49,754 bases of DNA from Alphaproteobacteria bacterium (lineage in GTDB: Bacteria; Pseudomonadota; Alphaproteobacteria; Bin95). The notes beneath the pieces are model-generated. The model worked only from the letters and a program-made list of their open reading frames with translations, had not been told where the DNA came from and did no database searches. Below are positions 1-8,232 of the stretch, in pieces (within the stretch, counting starts at the first letter, position 1; every line of letters starts with the position of its first letter). The DNA lies in assembly GCA_030833925.1 (NCBI GenBank), contig JAURGE010000004.1:42038-91791 (forward strand), written 5' to 3'. The translations under genes and the position numbers were made by a program.

Positions 1-31
1 CGATTTTCAACAAATCGTTAGCATTAAAAAC

Positions 32-586
32 CTATCGGTTTGCACCCGGGACCCAAAGGACATCCTGCCGCCCACAATCATTAGCATCTCGAGCCATCTG
101 GAAAAGTAAATCTGATAGCCGGTTCAGGTATTTCAGAGCTGAGGGATTAACTTCTTCAACTGTTGCTAGTTCAGTAGCCGCCCTTTCTGCTCGGCGAACT
201 AATGCCCTCGCCATGTGAAGGGTAGCTGCGAGAGCAGTCCCACCAGGCAATACGAAGGAATTTAGAGGCTCCAGCCGGTTATTTATCGCGTCGATTTGCT
301 TCTCAAGATTTTCAACCTGGGCATCGGTAGCCCTCAGAGCACCATCAAGGCCATCAGGAGTAGACAAATCAGCGCCGACATCGAACAAGTCATTCTGTAT
401 GCGAGCTAGTGCCTCTTCAACGTCTCCCGTCGCGTGAATACGAGCTATCCCGATCGCAGAATTAGCCTCATCAACTGCACCATTTGCACAGATACGGAGA
501 TCATGTTTTGGTCGCCTCTCACCTGTTGCCAACGATGTCATCCCGCCATCACCACCGCGGGTGTATATTTTAGTCAACCGGACCAT
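32..586 (-). CDS. PduO-type ATP:cob(I)alamin adenosyltransferase
   Basis: Transfers the adenosyl group of ATP to cob(I)alamin, making adenosylcobalamin in the cytoplasm. The 184-residue product has the length and full motif set of the PduO/MMAB family: an N-terminal ATP-binding stretch TRGGDGGMTSL (about residues 9-19), GAVDEANSAIG (36-46), FVLPGG, an Arg-rich helix ARALVRRAER, and a C-terminal NRLSDLLFQMAR helix. The ATG at 586 is preceded on the minus strand by AGGGGA, a good Shine-Dalgarno site. It is divergent from the CoxD-like operon and has no other cobalamin gene beside it here. PduO is unrelated in fold to CobA/CobO, although annotations often use those names. Family assignment is firm; physiological partner enzymes are not visible. 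Confidence 0.93.
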   Translation of the reverse strand: MVRLTKIYTRGGDGGMTSLATGERRPKHDLRICANGAVDEANSAIGIARIHATGDVEEALARIQNDLFDVGADLSTPDGLDGALRATDAQVENLEKQIDAINNRLEPLNSFVLPGGTALAATLHMARALVRRAERAATELATVEEVNPSALKYLNRLSDLLFQMARDANDCGRQDVLWVPGANR

Positions 587-880
587 TATTTTCCCCTATC
601 AGCACTGACGCGATAAAAGCGAAGAGCTAACGTTGATGGTTTAAATGCGAAACTGCCCAATACCTCGATGCAGCCTAATATTCACAAAACCCGCTCGCTT
701 ATCTGCAAAAAAACCTAGTCTTGGCATCAAAATAGTGAAATGACCAAATCAGCCAAGCCGTGCTATTGGATTTAGGACGTCGGGCACCTGAAAGAAAGAG
801 GCTTTTAGGAGTCCTGTAAATTTCAAATAAAGAGAACTCAGCTTGCAAAGGGTGCAGAAGACCTTTACCCGTCGAAAGCA
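587..880. other. Divergent intergenic region
   Basis: These 294 bases separate the minus-strand adenosyltransferase from the plus-strand CoxD-like operon and must hold promoters for both. I found no convincing -35/-10 pair, riboswitch-like cobalamin box, RNA gene or coding sequence. The short open frames here lack any recognisable protein pattern. Confidence 0.5.
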
Positions 881-1849
881 ATGAACCATGAAACTGACTT
901 TCATAGGCAGAAAATTGTGGAAGTGAACTCTCAAGTCCTATCGGATGTGCCAGCCGTCAGAGCACTTTTACGCCAAGAGGGCTATATAGCGGACGACAGT
1001 CTTTCGACTGCGCTTTTTCTGTCGCTAAAGTTAGGCCGACCGCTCTTTTTAGAAGGCGAAGCAGGGGTTGGAAAAACCGAGGTAGCCAAAGTCTTAGCAT
1101 CTTCTCTGGGACGTTCTCTCATTCGCCTACAATGTTATGAGGGCCTCGACGTAGCATCTGCCGTTTACGAGTGGAATTATCAGGCGCAGATGATCCAAAT
1201 TCGTTTAGCAGAAGCTGGTGGGGTCAAAGATCAATCAGCTCTTGAACAGGACATTTTTGCCGAAAAATTCTTGATCGAACGTCCAGTACTTCGGGCTTTA
1301 AGACCCCATGCAGAGGGACCACCTGTATTACTTGTAGATGAACTAGATCGGGCGGATGAGCCGTTCGAAGCATTCCTACTCGAAGCACTGTCAGATTTTC
1401 AGGTAACCGTACCTGAAATAGGAACTGTCAAAGCAGCAGCTCCTCCGATTGTCATCATCACTTCAAATCGCACCCGCGAAATCCACGATGCTCTAAAACG
1501 CAGATGTCTTTATCACTGGCTCGATTATCCGACTGCGGACCGAGAACTGGAAATTCTAGCGGAGAAAGCACCTAACACCCCTTCAGAGTTATCCCGACAG
1601 ATAGTCAGTTACGTTCGGAAGTTAAGGGGCATGGATTTATTCAAGGTCCCGGGGGTAGCGGAGACAATCGACTGGGCCAACGCACTCATGCAGCTTAACG
1701 CAGTAGCACTCGATCCAGCTGCAGTCTCCAACAGCATGGGCGTGCTTCTGAAATATCAAGACGACATTCAAAGAATGGCCGGTGGCGAGGCAAAACGTCT
1801 TCTAGACGAAGTAAAGGCAGAACTAGCGGCAAATCCTTCCAATGCCTGA
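881..1849 (+). CDS. CoxD-like MoxR-family AAA+ ATPase
   Basis: AAA+ ATPase of the MoxR group, most like CoxD, which helps mature the metal site of molybdenum hydroxylases such as aerobic CO dehydrogenase. Visible: Walker A GEAGVGKT (59-66), Walker B LLVDELDRAD (150-159), sensor-type ITSNRTRE, and an arginine-rich ALKRRCLYHW segment, over 322 residues, normal for the group. The conserved part begins near residue 20 (VPAVRALLRQEGY), so the N-terminus is slightly long. The ATG at 881 has only a weak upstream GAAAG, and a GTG at codon 13 is an alternative start. It overlaps the next gene, a VWA/CoxE protein, by 8 bases; MoxR-VWA pairs usually act as a chaperone couple. The target enzyme is inferred, because no CO or xanthine dehydrogenase subunit lies in the window. 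Confidence 0.88.
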   Translation: MNHETDFHRQKIVEVNSQVLSDVPAVRALLRQEGYIADDSLSTALFLSLKLGRPLFLEGEAGVGKTEVAKVLASSLGRSLIRLQCYEGLDVASAVYEWNYQAQMIQIRLAEAGGVKDQSALEQDIFAEKFLIERPVLRALRPHAEGPPVLLVDELDRADEPFEAFLLEALSDFQVTVPEIGTVKAAAPPIVIITSNRTREIHDALKRRCLYHWLDYPTADRELEILAEKAPNTPSELSRQIVSYVRKLRGMDLFKVPGVAETIDWANALMQLNAVALDPAAVSNSMGVLLKYQDDIQRMAGGEAKRLLDEVKAELAANPSNA

Positions 1850-3080
1850 ACAACGCTTACGCCTACCTGGAGACCAGGAAGGCCGTCTTGCACACGCCAT
1901 AGTCTTTTTTGTACGCACCCTGCGTCGAGCTGGCATGGCACTTGGCCCTTCGCACGCCCTTCGCGCAACTGAAGCTGTAGCCGCGATAGATATCACTGAT
2001 CGTAAGCAATTTTATTGGGCACTTCACGCAACCTTGGTCTGTCGGCCAGACCAGAGAGAAATATTTGATCAAGCTTTTCATATGTATTGGCGAAGCCCTG
2101 ACTACCTAGAGCGAATGATGGGTATGATGCTGCCATCGATTGGACCGGAGGAAACTGGCCTTGAAAGCCGACCACCTCTGCCACAACGCCTAGCTGATGC
2201 CCTTCAACCTGACAAACCTGATTTGGTTCAACAACCAAAGGAGGTGGATGCGGTTGATGTCGATATGCACTTAATTTGGTCAAACCAAGAACAGCTCAAG
2301 AAAATTGACTTTGAGACCATGTCAGCTGATGAGGCAGAGGCAGCTAAACGTGCGATTTCTCGCTTGCATTTACCCTTCCCAGATTTCCCCACCCGACGGT
2401 TTCGACCAAGCGCTAGGGGCCAACAAACTGATATGCGGGCGACCCTTCGCACACAACTTCGCAGTGGCCTTAGTGGAATAATTCTTGCAAAAAAAAGAAA
2501 AAGAAAACGTCCTCCGCCACTTGTAGCAATCTGCGATATTTCGGGATCGATGGCTCGCTACTCTAGAATGTTACTGCATTTTCTCCATGCTCTTTCTAGC
2601 GACCGAGATCGTGTCTCAAGTTTTGTATTTGGCACCCGCCTAACAAATATCACTCACCAACTCAAAAATCGGGATGTTGATTTAGCACTCGACCGGGTGG
2701 CGAGCTCGGTTGAAGATTGGGAAGGCGGAACTCGTATCGGCCAGTGCCTAGACGATTTCAACCGAAACTGGTCGCGCAGAGTATTAGGGCAAAGTGCTAT
2801 AGTGTTGCTCATCACTGATGGCCTTGACAGAGAAGAAGGCAATACTCTTGATCATGCCATAGAACGACTTGGAAAATCTTCTAGAAGACTTATCTGGTTA
2901 AATCCTCTTTTGCGCTATGATGGCTTTGAGGCGAAGGCGCGTGGGGTTAGAACGATCCTGCCGCATGTAGATGAATTTCGTGCGACCCATAATTTAGAAA
3001 GCTTGGAGGCGCTGGCTGCAGCCCTTAGCGCCCCAAATACGAAAGGAAATAAGCGATGGCGGCAGGCAGTTCCGAGCTAA
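1842..3080 (+). CDS. CoxE-like VWA-domain protein
   Basis: VWA (CoxE family) partner of the preceding MoxR ATPase, expected to act in the cytoplasm in metallocofactor insertion. The 412-residue protein has a charged N-terminal region, a very basic run KKRKRKR (217-223), and a C-terminal VWA domain with a complete MIDAS metal site: D232-x-S234-x-S236 (DISGS), T297 in WEGGTRIG and D326 in ITDGLD. It starts inside the end of the ATPase gene (8-base overlap) and its own 3' end overlaps the next gene by 25 bases, indicating translational coupling. The last residues therefore share DNA with the XdhC N-domain gene. The domain assignment is clear; the exact client enzyme is inference. Confidence 0.88.
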   Translation: MPEQRLRLPGDQEGRLAHAIVFFVRTLRRAGMALGPSHALRATEAVAAIDITDRKQFYWALHATLVCRPDQREIFDQAFHMYWRSPDYLERMMGMMLPSIGPEETGLESRPPLPQRLADALQPDKPDLVQQPKEVDAVDVDMHLIWSNQEQLKKIDFETMSADEAEAAKRAISRLHLPFPDFPTRRFRPSARGQQTDMRATLRTQLRSGLSGIILAKKRKRKRPPPLVAICDISGSMARYSRMLLHFLHALSSDRDRVSSFVFGTRLTNITHQLKNRDVDLALDRVASSVEDWEGGTRIGQCLDDFNRNWSRRVLGQSAIVLLITDGLDREEGNTLDHAIERLGKSSRRLIWLNPLLRYDGFEAKARGVRTILPHVDEFRATHNLESLEALAAALSAPNTKGNKRWRQAVPS

Positions 3081-3418
3081 AAGGTGAAATAGGCCCAGCC
3101 GAATCCGATGAAATCATCGCGCAGGCTATGACTTGGCGAAACGAAGGCAAGGGCGTGGCAATAGCAACTGTGGTCTCCACCTGGGGTTCAAGTCCTCGCG
3201 GAATTGGCTCCCAGCTGGTTGTTAACTCTGAAGGTTCATTTTTAGGCTCCGTTTCTGGCGGTTGCATTGAAGGTGCTGTGATAACCGAGGCGCTCGACGC
3301 TATCTCCGACGGCCAACCCCGATTATTGGATTTCGGCGTGAGTGACACCCAAGCTTGGGAAGTTGGTCTTACTTGCGGCGGGAAAGTCGAAGTTTTTGTG
3401 GAGCGAGTTGGCGAATGA
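3056..3418 (+). CDS. XdhC/CoxI-family protein, N-terminal domain only
   Basis: A 120-residue protein that corresponds to the N-terminal domain of XdhC/CoxI, the chaperone family that binds molybdenum cofactor and delivers the sulfurated form to xanthine dehydrogenase-type enzymes. Visible motifs are ATVVSTWGSSPRGIGSQ (37-53), SGGCIEG (67-73) and GLTCGG (104-109) with conserved Cys70 and Cys107. The family's Rossmann domain is not in this frame but is the next gene, joined by an ATGA junction (ATG 3415, TGA 3416-3418). The start overlaps the VWA gene by 25 bases. This could be a true two-subunit XdhC or, less likely, a frameshifted single gene. Coupled translation would give equal amounts of both halves. 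Confidence 0.85.
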   Translation: MAAGSSELKGEIGPAESDEIIAQAMTWRNEGKGVAIATVVSTWGSSPRGIGSQLVVNSEGSFLGSVSGGCIEGAVITEALDAISDGQPRLLDFGVSDTQAWEVGLTCGGKVEVFVERVGE

Positions 3419-4116
3419 GATCCCATACCCTCGAGCAGCTTGCAGAGCACGCAAAGGCTAGAGAGTCTCATGCGCGCGTCGTTCGAATATCAGATGGAAA
3501 TGAGGCCGTTATTTATAACGAGCGCATAGACGGCAACCTGGAAGCTCCTAGCTCAGTGATAGAAGCAGCCAGAGATGCTATCCGCCAAGATCATTCTGCG
3601 CTCATAACTGACAACAACCAGCGTTATTTTATTCATGTTCACAATCCGCCTCGGCGAATGATTGTTATTGGAGCTGTGCATATCACGCAGCCCTTAGCGC
3701 AAATGGCTTCACTAGCGGGTTTTGATATAACGGTTGTTGATCCTAGAGGAGCCTTCGCTACTGTCGAGCGTTTTCCAGGTGTGACACTGATGGATGACTG
3801 GCCCGATGATGCGATGGCAAAGATTGCTCCCGACAGCCGCACAGCCGTAGTAACACTATCGCACGATCCAAAAATAGATGATCCCGCACTGGCAGCGGCA
3901 CTGCGATCCAAGGCCTTTTATATAGGAGCCTTAGGAGGACGGAATTCACATGGCAAAAGACTAAATCGACTAAAGGATTTGGGTTTTAACGACGAAACAC
4001 TTGCCCGCATAAACGGCCCCGTAGGATTAGACCTGGGTGGCCGGGCGCCAGCTGAAATTGCATGCGCAATTCTCGCCGAGGCCATACAGCACCTATACAA
4101 AGGTTCTAAAGGATGA
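3415..4116 (+). CDS. XdhC/CoxF-family protein, C-terminal Rossmann domain
   Basis: This 233-residue protein matches the C-terminal XdhC Rossmann-fold domain, the second half of a molybdenum-cofactor chaperone. It shows a nucleotide-binding-like strand IVIGAVHITQPLAQ (about 83-96) ending at VVDPRG (108-112), then TLSHDPKIDDPAL, GALGGRNSHGKRL and GLDLGGRAPAEIA, all typical of the family. I chose ATG 3415, inside the ATGA overlap with the N-domain gene. An open frame extends 60 bases upstream, but that part is only another reading of the N-domain gene's conserved 3' end. The stop overlaps the next start, again as ATGA. Its position in a CoxD/CoxE/Moco operon supports a role in maturing a molybdenum hydroxylase. 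Confidence 0.86.
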   Translation: MRSHTLEQLAEHAKARESHARVVRISDGNEAVIYNERIDGNLEAPSSVIEAARDAIRQDHSALITDNNQRYFIHVHNPPRRMIVIGAVHITQPLAQMASLAGFDITVVDPRGAFATVERFPGVTLMDDWPDDAMAKIAPDSRTAVVTLSHDPKIDDPALAAALRSKAFYIGALGGRNSHGKRLNRLKDLGFNDETLARINGPVGLDLGGRAPAEIACAILAEAIQHLYKGSKG

Positions 4117-5744
4117 AATTTGGCCCCTGTCCAGCATCGGATGCGGCTGGGGCCTATCTAGCCCATTCCGTTAAAATCAATGGAAGTTTTTTAAAAAAAG
4201 GTCGCCTTCTGACCCCGGGCGACATTAGTCGTTTAATCGATGCAGGCATCAACTCAGTCACTGTTGCACGACTTGAAGCAGGTGATTTGCATGAAGATGA
4301 AGCAGCAAGTCGCCTGTCTAAGGCTTTGTTAGGACCTGGTTTGAAGGAAAGTGCTGCTTTCACTGGCAGGGCCAATTTGATTGCTGCAGGTCCGGGCGTC
4401 TTAGTTGTAGACAAATCTAAGATCGATAGGATCAATCAAATCCACGAAAGCGTAACAGTGGCAACGCTGCCAGAATATGCTGCAGTCGAAAGTCGCCAAA
4501 TGGCGGCCACAATAAAGATTATCCCATTTGCAGCTCCTGAGAGCGCAGTCCTGAAAGCTGAGGCATTAGCCTTAAAAGATGGGCCTGCCATTCAAGTCGC
4601 TCCCTACGCTGCAAAACGCGCTGTTTTGATCCAGTCGACGTTGGAAACAATAAAGTCGAGCGTTTTAGATAAAACGGTGGATATTACTGCAAACAGACTT
4701 AAAGCCGTGGGTGGAAAGTTGATAGGTGAAATACGCTGCCGCCACGACGCAGAAGCAATCGCCAGTGCGATAAAGGAAGCTGCCAAAGGCTCACCTGATA
4801 TTTTTCTTATCGCCGGTGCTTCAGCAATATGCGATCGAGCTGACGCCCTTCCTAGAGGAATCGAAGACGCAGGCGGTCAAGTCCTCCACTTCGGAATGCC
4901 TGTTGACCCTGGAAATTTGATTCTATTTGGCACGCTAACAGGCAAGCCAGTAATTGGATTACCAGGTTGTGCGCGGTCTCCTAAATTGAACGGCTTTGAT
5001 TGGGCGCTACAGCGAATCGCCGCCAACATTCCGCTTACGCCATCCGACGTCCAGGGAATGGGGGTTGGAGGCCTCCTTGCAGAGATTGGAGCCCGCCCAC
5101 TGCCACGTGAAGAAGCCACGCGCGACAGAACTCAGGTGCAGAAAGCATCAAAGGTTGCCGCAGTTGTTCTCGCAGCTGGACAGTCTCGACGAATGGGGGC
5201 TGAAAACAAGCTTCTAGAGGTCGTCAACGGAAAAGCGATGGTCGTGCACGCTGTCGAAACTGCTCTTGCGGCAGACACAACCTCTGTCACGGTTGTTGTT
5301 GGGCATCAGGCAGAACAGGTAAAAAAAGCGCTGGCCAATTTTAATGTGAGTTTTGTGTTAAACCCCAATTACGACGCGGGTCTTTCAACATCCCTTAAAA
5401 CCGCTGCCGATGTAATGCCCGAGGAAGCGGACGCTCTAATCGTGTTGCTTGGCGACATGCCACAAGTGACGGCTAGGCATGTTGATCGATTGATAGCTGC
5501 ATTCAATCCTCTTGAAGGACGCGCTATCTGCGTGCCAACCCATGAAGGCAAGCGCGGTAATCCTGTACTTTGGGCACGACACTTTGTTAAGGAGATGTCA
5601 GATCTCAGAGGCGATGTGGGCGCAAAGCATCTTATTGGAATGAACGAAGATTCCGTGGCAGAAGTAGAGATGTCAGATCCTGCAATTCTGCGCGATATCG
5701 ACACGCCTGAAGCACTTGCAGCTATCCGTGCTGAAAGTAATTAA
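4113..5744 (+). CDS. Molybdopterin-binding / MobA-like nucleotidyltransferase fusion
   Basis: Two-domain cytoplasmic protein of 543 residues for molybdenum cofactor processing. Residues 1-335 form a MoeA/MoaB-like molybdopterin-binding region, with GMPVDPGNLILFG (261-273) and GLPGCARSPKLNGFD (282-296). Residues 347-540 form a MobA/MocA-like nucleotidyltransferase with LAAGQSRRMG (353-362), a basic EN-K substrate segment, VVVGH, LLGDMPQV (445-452) and DIDTPEAL. It probably makes or handles the cytosine dinucleotide form of the cofactor used by hydroxylases of the xanthine/CO dehydrogenase family; CTP rather than GTP use is inferred from the operon. It overlaps the XdhC C-domain gene by ATGA and is the last gene before tRNA-Leu. 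Confidence 0.88.
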   Translation: MKFGPCPASDAAGAYLAHSVKINGSFLKKGRLLTPGDISRLIDAGINSVTVARLEAGDLHEDEAASRLSKALLGPGLKESAAFTGRANLIAAGPGVLVVDKSKIDRINQIHESVTVATLPEYAAVESRQMAATIKIIPFAAPESAVLKAEALALKDGPAIQVAPYAAKRAVLIQSTLETIKSSVLDKTVDITANRLKAVGGKLIGEIRCRHDAEAIASAIKEAAKGSPDIFLIAGASAICDRADALPRGIEDAGGQVLHFGMPVDPGNLILFGTLTGKPVIGLPGCARSPKLNGFDWALQRIAANIPLTPSDVQGMGVGGLLAEIGARPLPREEATRDRTQVQKASKVAAVVLAAGQSRRMGAENKLLEVVNGKAMVVHAVETALAADTTSVTVVVGHQAEQVKKALANFNVSFVLNPNYDAGLSTSLKTAADVMPEEADALIVLLGDMPQVTARHVDRLIAAFNPLEGRAICVPTHEGKRGNPVLWARHFVKEMSDLRGDVGAKHLIGMNEDSVAEVEMSDPAILRDIDTPEALAAIRAESN

Positions 5745-5839
5745 ACAGCAAACTCTGAGATCTTCGACCAAAGGGACTTCCAACCGCGCGCAGAATGCTA
5801 TAGAAGGCCGCGTTCGGGCTGTGCTTATGTATTGCTCGG

Positions 5840-5925
5840 GCGGGCGTGGCGGAATTGGTAGACGCGCCAGATTTAGGTTCTGGTGGCCATCGGTCGTGGG
5901 GGTTCAAGTCCCTTCGCCCGCACCA
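5840..5925 (+). tRNA. tRNA-Leu (anticodon UAG)
   Basis: Read by hand as a full cloverleaf: acceptor stem GCGGGCG (5840-5846) pairs with CGCCCGC (5915-5921). The anticodon stem CCAGA/TCTGG encloses loop TTTAGGT, giving anticodon TAG at 5874-5876. There is a long variable arm as expected for leucine, a T arm with loop TTCAAGT, then A and an encoded CCA (5923-5925). It sits 95 bases after the molybdenum-cofactor operon and 40 bases before tig. The 86-base length fits class II tRNA-Leu. Confidence 0.97.
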
Positions 5926-5965
5926 TTTATGGTAAGTTTCACTTAAGACGGCGGATGCAAGTACG

Positions 5966-7309
5966 ATGCAGGTTACGGAAACGCTTTCCGAAGGTTTGAA
6001 GCGCGAGTTTCAAATGGTTATCACCGCAGGAGAAATTGACTCTGCGGTAGAAGAACGTCTCGTTGAGATGGCACCTCAGGTCAATTTGCATGGCTTCCGT
6101 CCAGGCAAGACACCGGTAAAAATTCTTCGTCAACGGTTTGGAAAGGCCGTTTTAGGCGAGGCCATTGATAAGATTGTTCGGGAAGGTTTGGCTTCGGCCT
6201 TTGATGATCGCAGTCTAACCCCAGCGTTTGAACCAGAACTGGATTTTGGCGAATACAAGGACGGTGAAGACCTTTCATTCACCGTGAAGTCAGAGATTCT
6301 ACCTGAGATAAAGACAATGGACTTTGCCTCCTTAGAGCTCGTCCAGCTCGAGGTCCCAGCAAAGGATGAAGACGTGCAGTCCGAGTTAGAACGCTTTGCG
6401 GAAGCTATGCGTGAAACGACTGACTTAGAGGAAGCTCGCCCAGCGCAGAACGGTGATGTTGTTGTCATTGATTTTGTTGGTAAGGTTGACGGTGAAGAGT
6501 TTGCGGGCGGATCTGCAGAAGGCTACCACTTAGAGTTAGGTGCAGGCGCGTTCATCCCTGGCTTTGAAGACCAACTTGTAGGGGTCTCAGCAGGCGAAGA
6601 AAAAGATGTCAACGTTAAGTTCCCTGACGATTACGGCGCTGAGAATTTGGCTGGAAAAGATGCGGTATTCGCCGTTAAGCTCACTGCCCTCAAAGTGAAA
6701 ACCGACGCCAAAATCGACGACGAATTGGCCAAGAAAGTTGGCATGGACGATTTAAAGGCTCTGAAAGCACAGATTGCCGAGCGTATTACTGGTAGCTACA
6801 ACCAAGCAGCCAGGGCACGTATCAAGCAAGAATTGTTCGACAAGCTTGACGAAGGCCATGAATTTGAAGCGCCTCCCACGCTAGTTGAGCGCGAGTTTGA
6901 TCAAATTTGGGGTGAAGTTAAGCAGCAGCTCGAAGGTGATAGGGCTGAAGAGATTCGCGAAGGCAAAACTGACGAAGAACTGGAAGCTGAATATCGCAAA
7001 ATAGCGATGCGCCGTGTTCGTCTTGGTTTGTTGTTGGCAGAGATAGGTAAGCAAAATAGCATCGCCATCACAGAGCAGGACATAGGTCAGGCAATTCGTG
7101 CTCAGGCGGCAAACTTCCCTGGTCAGGAGCAGCTCGTTTACGAGTACTATCAAAAAAATCCTCAGGCGCTTGGCCAAGTGCAGGCGCCCATCCTTGAGGA
7201 TAAGGTGGTAGATTTTATCCTGGAGCTTGCCAAAGTAGAAAAACGCTCAGCAACACCAGAAGAACTGATGGAAACGGGCGCGAACGAAGAGAAGTCAGGC
7301 GACGCTTGA
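5966..7309 (+). CDS. tig: Trigger factor, ribosome-associated chaperone/prolyl isomerase
   Basis: Trigger factor binds the ribosomal exit tunnel and shields nascent chains. The 447-residue product begins MQVTETLSEGLKREF, typical of alphaproteobacterial homologues. It has the ribosome-docking signature GFRPGKTP (43-50), an FKBP-type prolyl isomerase domain at about 163-243 (GDVVVIDFVG through AFIPGFEDQL to FPDDYG), and a helical C-terminal chaperone region rich in Glu and Lys. The ATG at 5966 is set by homology; the Shine-Dalgarno is poor. An ATG at 5955 is out of frame. It heads the conserved order tig-clpP-clpX-lon, linking folding with proteolysis. Length and domains are normal. Confidence 0.97.
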   Translation: MQVTETLSEGLKREFQMVITAGEIDSAVEERLVEMAPQVNLHGFRPGKTPVKILRQRFGKAVLGEAIDKIVREGLASAFDDRSLTPAFEPELDFGEYKDGEDLSFTVKSEILPEIKTMDFASLELVQLEVPAKDEDVQSELERFAEAMRETTDLEEARPAQNGDVVVIDFVGKVDGEEFAGGSAEGYHLELGAGAFIPGFEDQLVGVSAGEEKDVNVKFPDDYGAENLAGKDAVFAVKLTALKVKTDAKIDDELAKKVGMDDLKALKAQIAERITGSYNQAARARIKQELFDKLDEGHEFEAPPTLVEREFDQIWGEVKQQLEGDRAEEIREGKTDEELEAEYRKIAMRRVRLGLLLAEIGKQNSIAITEQDIGQAIRAQAANFPGQEQLVYEYYQKNPQALGQVQAPILEDKVVDFILELAKVEKRSATPEELMETGANEEKSGDA

Positions 7310-7335
7310 CGTTCATGGTTGCGAGCGCCACATCT
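7305..7335 (+). promoter_or_regulatory. Candidate sigma-32 (RpoH) promoter for clpP
   Basis: CTTGACG (7305-7311) and CCACATCT (7328-7335), separated by 16 bases, resemble the E. coli heat-shock pattern CTTGAAA-(11 to 16)-CCCCATNT, with one mismatch in the fixed -10 positions. It straddles the tig stop codon and lies about 60 bases before the preferred clpP start, so clpP could be heat-induced separately from tig. Alphaproteobacterial RpoH sites differ somewhat from the E. coli consensus, so this is only a candidate. Confidence 0.4.
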
Positions 7336-7397
7336 TTTAGTAAATAATTGGAGTGGGCGAATTTTCGTCTACCGTTAGAAGAGCGAAAGAGCCCGTA

Positions 7398-8054
7398 ATG
7401 ACTTCTTTTGATCCCTTCCGTCGCCCTATTGCTGCGGGTGAGACCACGATGAATGCTCTTGTCCCAATGGTCGTAGAGCAGACTAACCGCGGGGAACGCG
7501 CGTTCGATATTTATTCCCGGCTGCTCAAGGAACGAATCATCTTTCTAACTGGGCCGGTCTACGACGAAGTCTCTTCGCTGATTTGTGCTCAGCTTTTATT
7601 TCTGGAAGCTGAGAACCCTGACAAAGAGATTAGCTTCTATATCAACTCACCAGGCGGCGTTGTGACAGCTGGGCTCGCGATTTACGACACCATGCAGTAC
7701 ATCCGCGCGCCTGTCGCAACTCTGTGTATTGGTCAGGCGGCGTCTATGGGATCTCTTTTGATGGCGGCAGGAGCCCCGGGCAAGAGGTTTTGCCTGCCCA
7801 ATTCTCGAATCATGGTGCATCAACCCTCGGGTGGCTTTCAGGGACAAGCTACCGACATCGAAATACACGCTCGGGAAATACTTAGCCTTCGCCAAAGACT
7901 TAACGAAATTTACGTTAAGCACTGTGGCCAAGACCTAAAAACCGTCGAAGACGCTCTAGAGCGAGATCGCTTTATGTCGGCTGAGGAAGCGAAAGACTTT
8001 GGCATTGTTGACGAGGTAGTGCAGGAGCGCCCTGCGGCTGAGCCTGACAAGTAG
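7398..8054 (+). CDS. clpP: ATP-dependent Clp protease proteolytic subunit
   Basis: Serine peptidase that forms the double-heptamer chamber fed by ClpX or ClpA. Counting from ATG 7398 (218 residues), the triad is S116 in GQAASMGS, H141 in MVHQPSGG and D190 in ERDRF. The spacing of 25 and 49 residues matches E. coli ClpP exactly. A GTG at 7353 would add a non-conserved tail and lacks a placed ribosome site. ATG 7449 ([11 protein letters not shown], 201 residues), preceded by GGTGAG, is a serious alternative, because many homologues have only about eight residues before this motif. clpX follows after 178 bases with its own hairpin-containing leader. Confidence 0.96.
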   Translation: MTSFDPFRRPIAAGETTMNALVPMVVEQTNRGERAFDIYSRLLKERIIFLTGPVYDEVSSLICAQLLFLEAENPDKEISFYINSPGGVVTAGLAIYDTMQYIRAPVATLCIGQAASMGSLLMAAGAPGKRFCLPNSRIMVHQPSGGFQGQATDIEIHAREILSLRQRLNEIYVKHCGQDLKTVEDALERDRFMSAEEAKDFGIVDEVVQERPAAEPDK

Positions 8055-8105
8055 GGCGCTAATAATTAGGTCTACAGAGGCATCGAGCCAACTTGTCGTT
8101 TAAAT

Positions 8106-8132
8106 AACGGGTTACTGGTTTTTACCCGTTTT
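8106..8132 (+). terminator. Possible weak terminator after clpP
   Basis: AACGGGT (8106-8112) pairs with ACCCGTT (8124-8130) across an 11-base loop and runs into a short TTTT. A second hairpin, AAAACATC/GATGTTTT (8151-8158 and 8164-8171, 5-base loop), follows 20 bases later. Together they could reduce read-through from clpP into clpX, but neither has a long U-tract. Confidence 0.4.
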
Positions 8133-8232
8133 GAGCTATTTACACCCAAAAAAACATCCTATCGATGTTTTACACAGGTGAATCAAGCGTCTAAGGTTAA
8201 CAAGCGACGCTGCGTTGCATATAGGAAAGCGG

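Noticed and set aside
587-880. Cobalamin riboswitch before the adenosyltransferase gene
   Set aside because: I could not find a B12-box-like element or a matching set of hairpins.
3355-3414. Longer start for the XdhC C-domain gene
   Set aside because: The added 20 residues are the conserved end of the N-domain read in another frame; ATG 3415 in an ATGA junction fits better.
5716-5946. Open frame of 76 codons across the tRNA-Leu gene
   Set aside because: It reads through a perfect tRNA cloverleaf and has no protein similarity I recognise.
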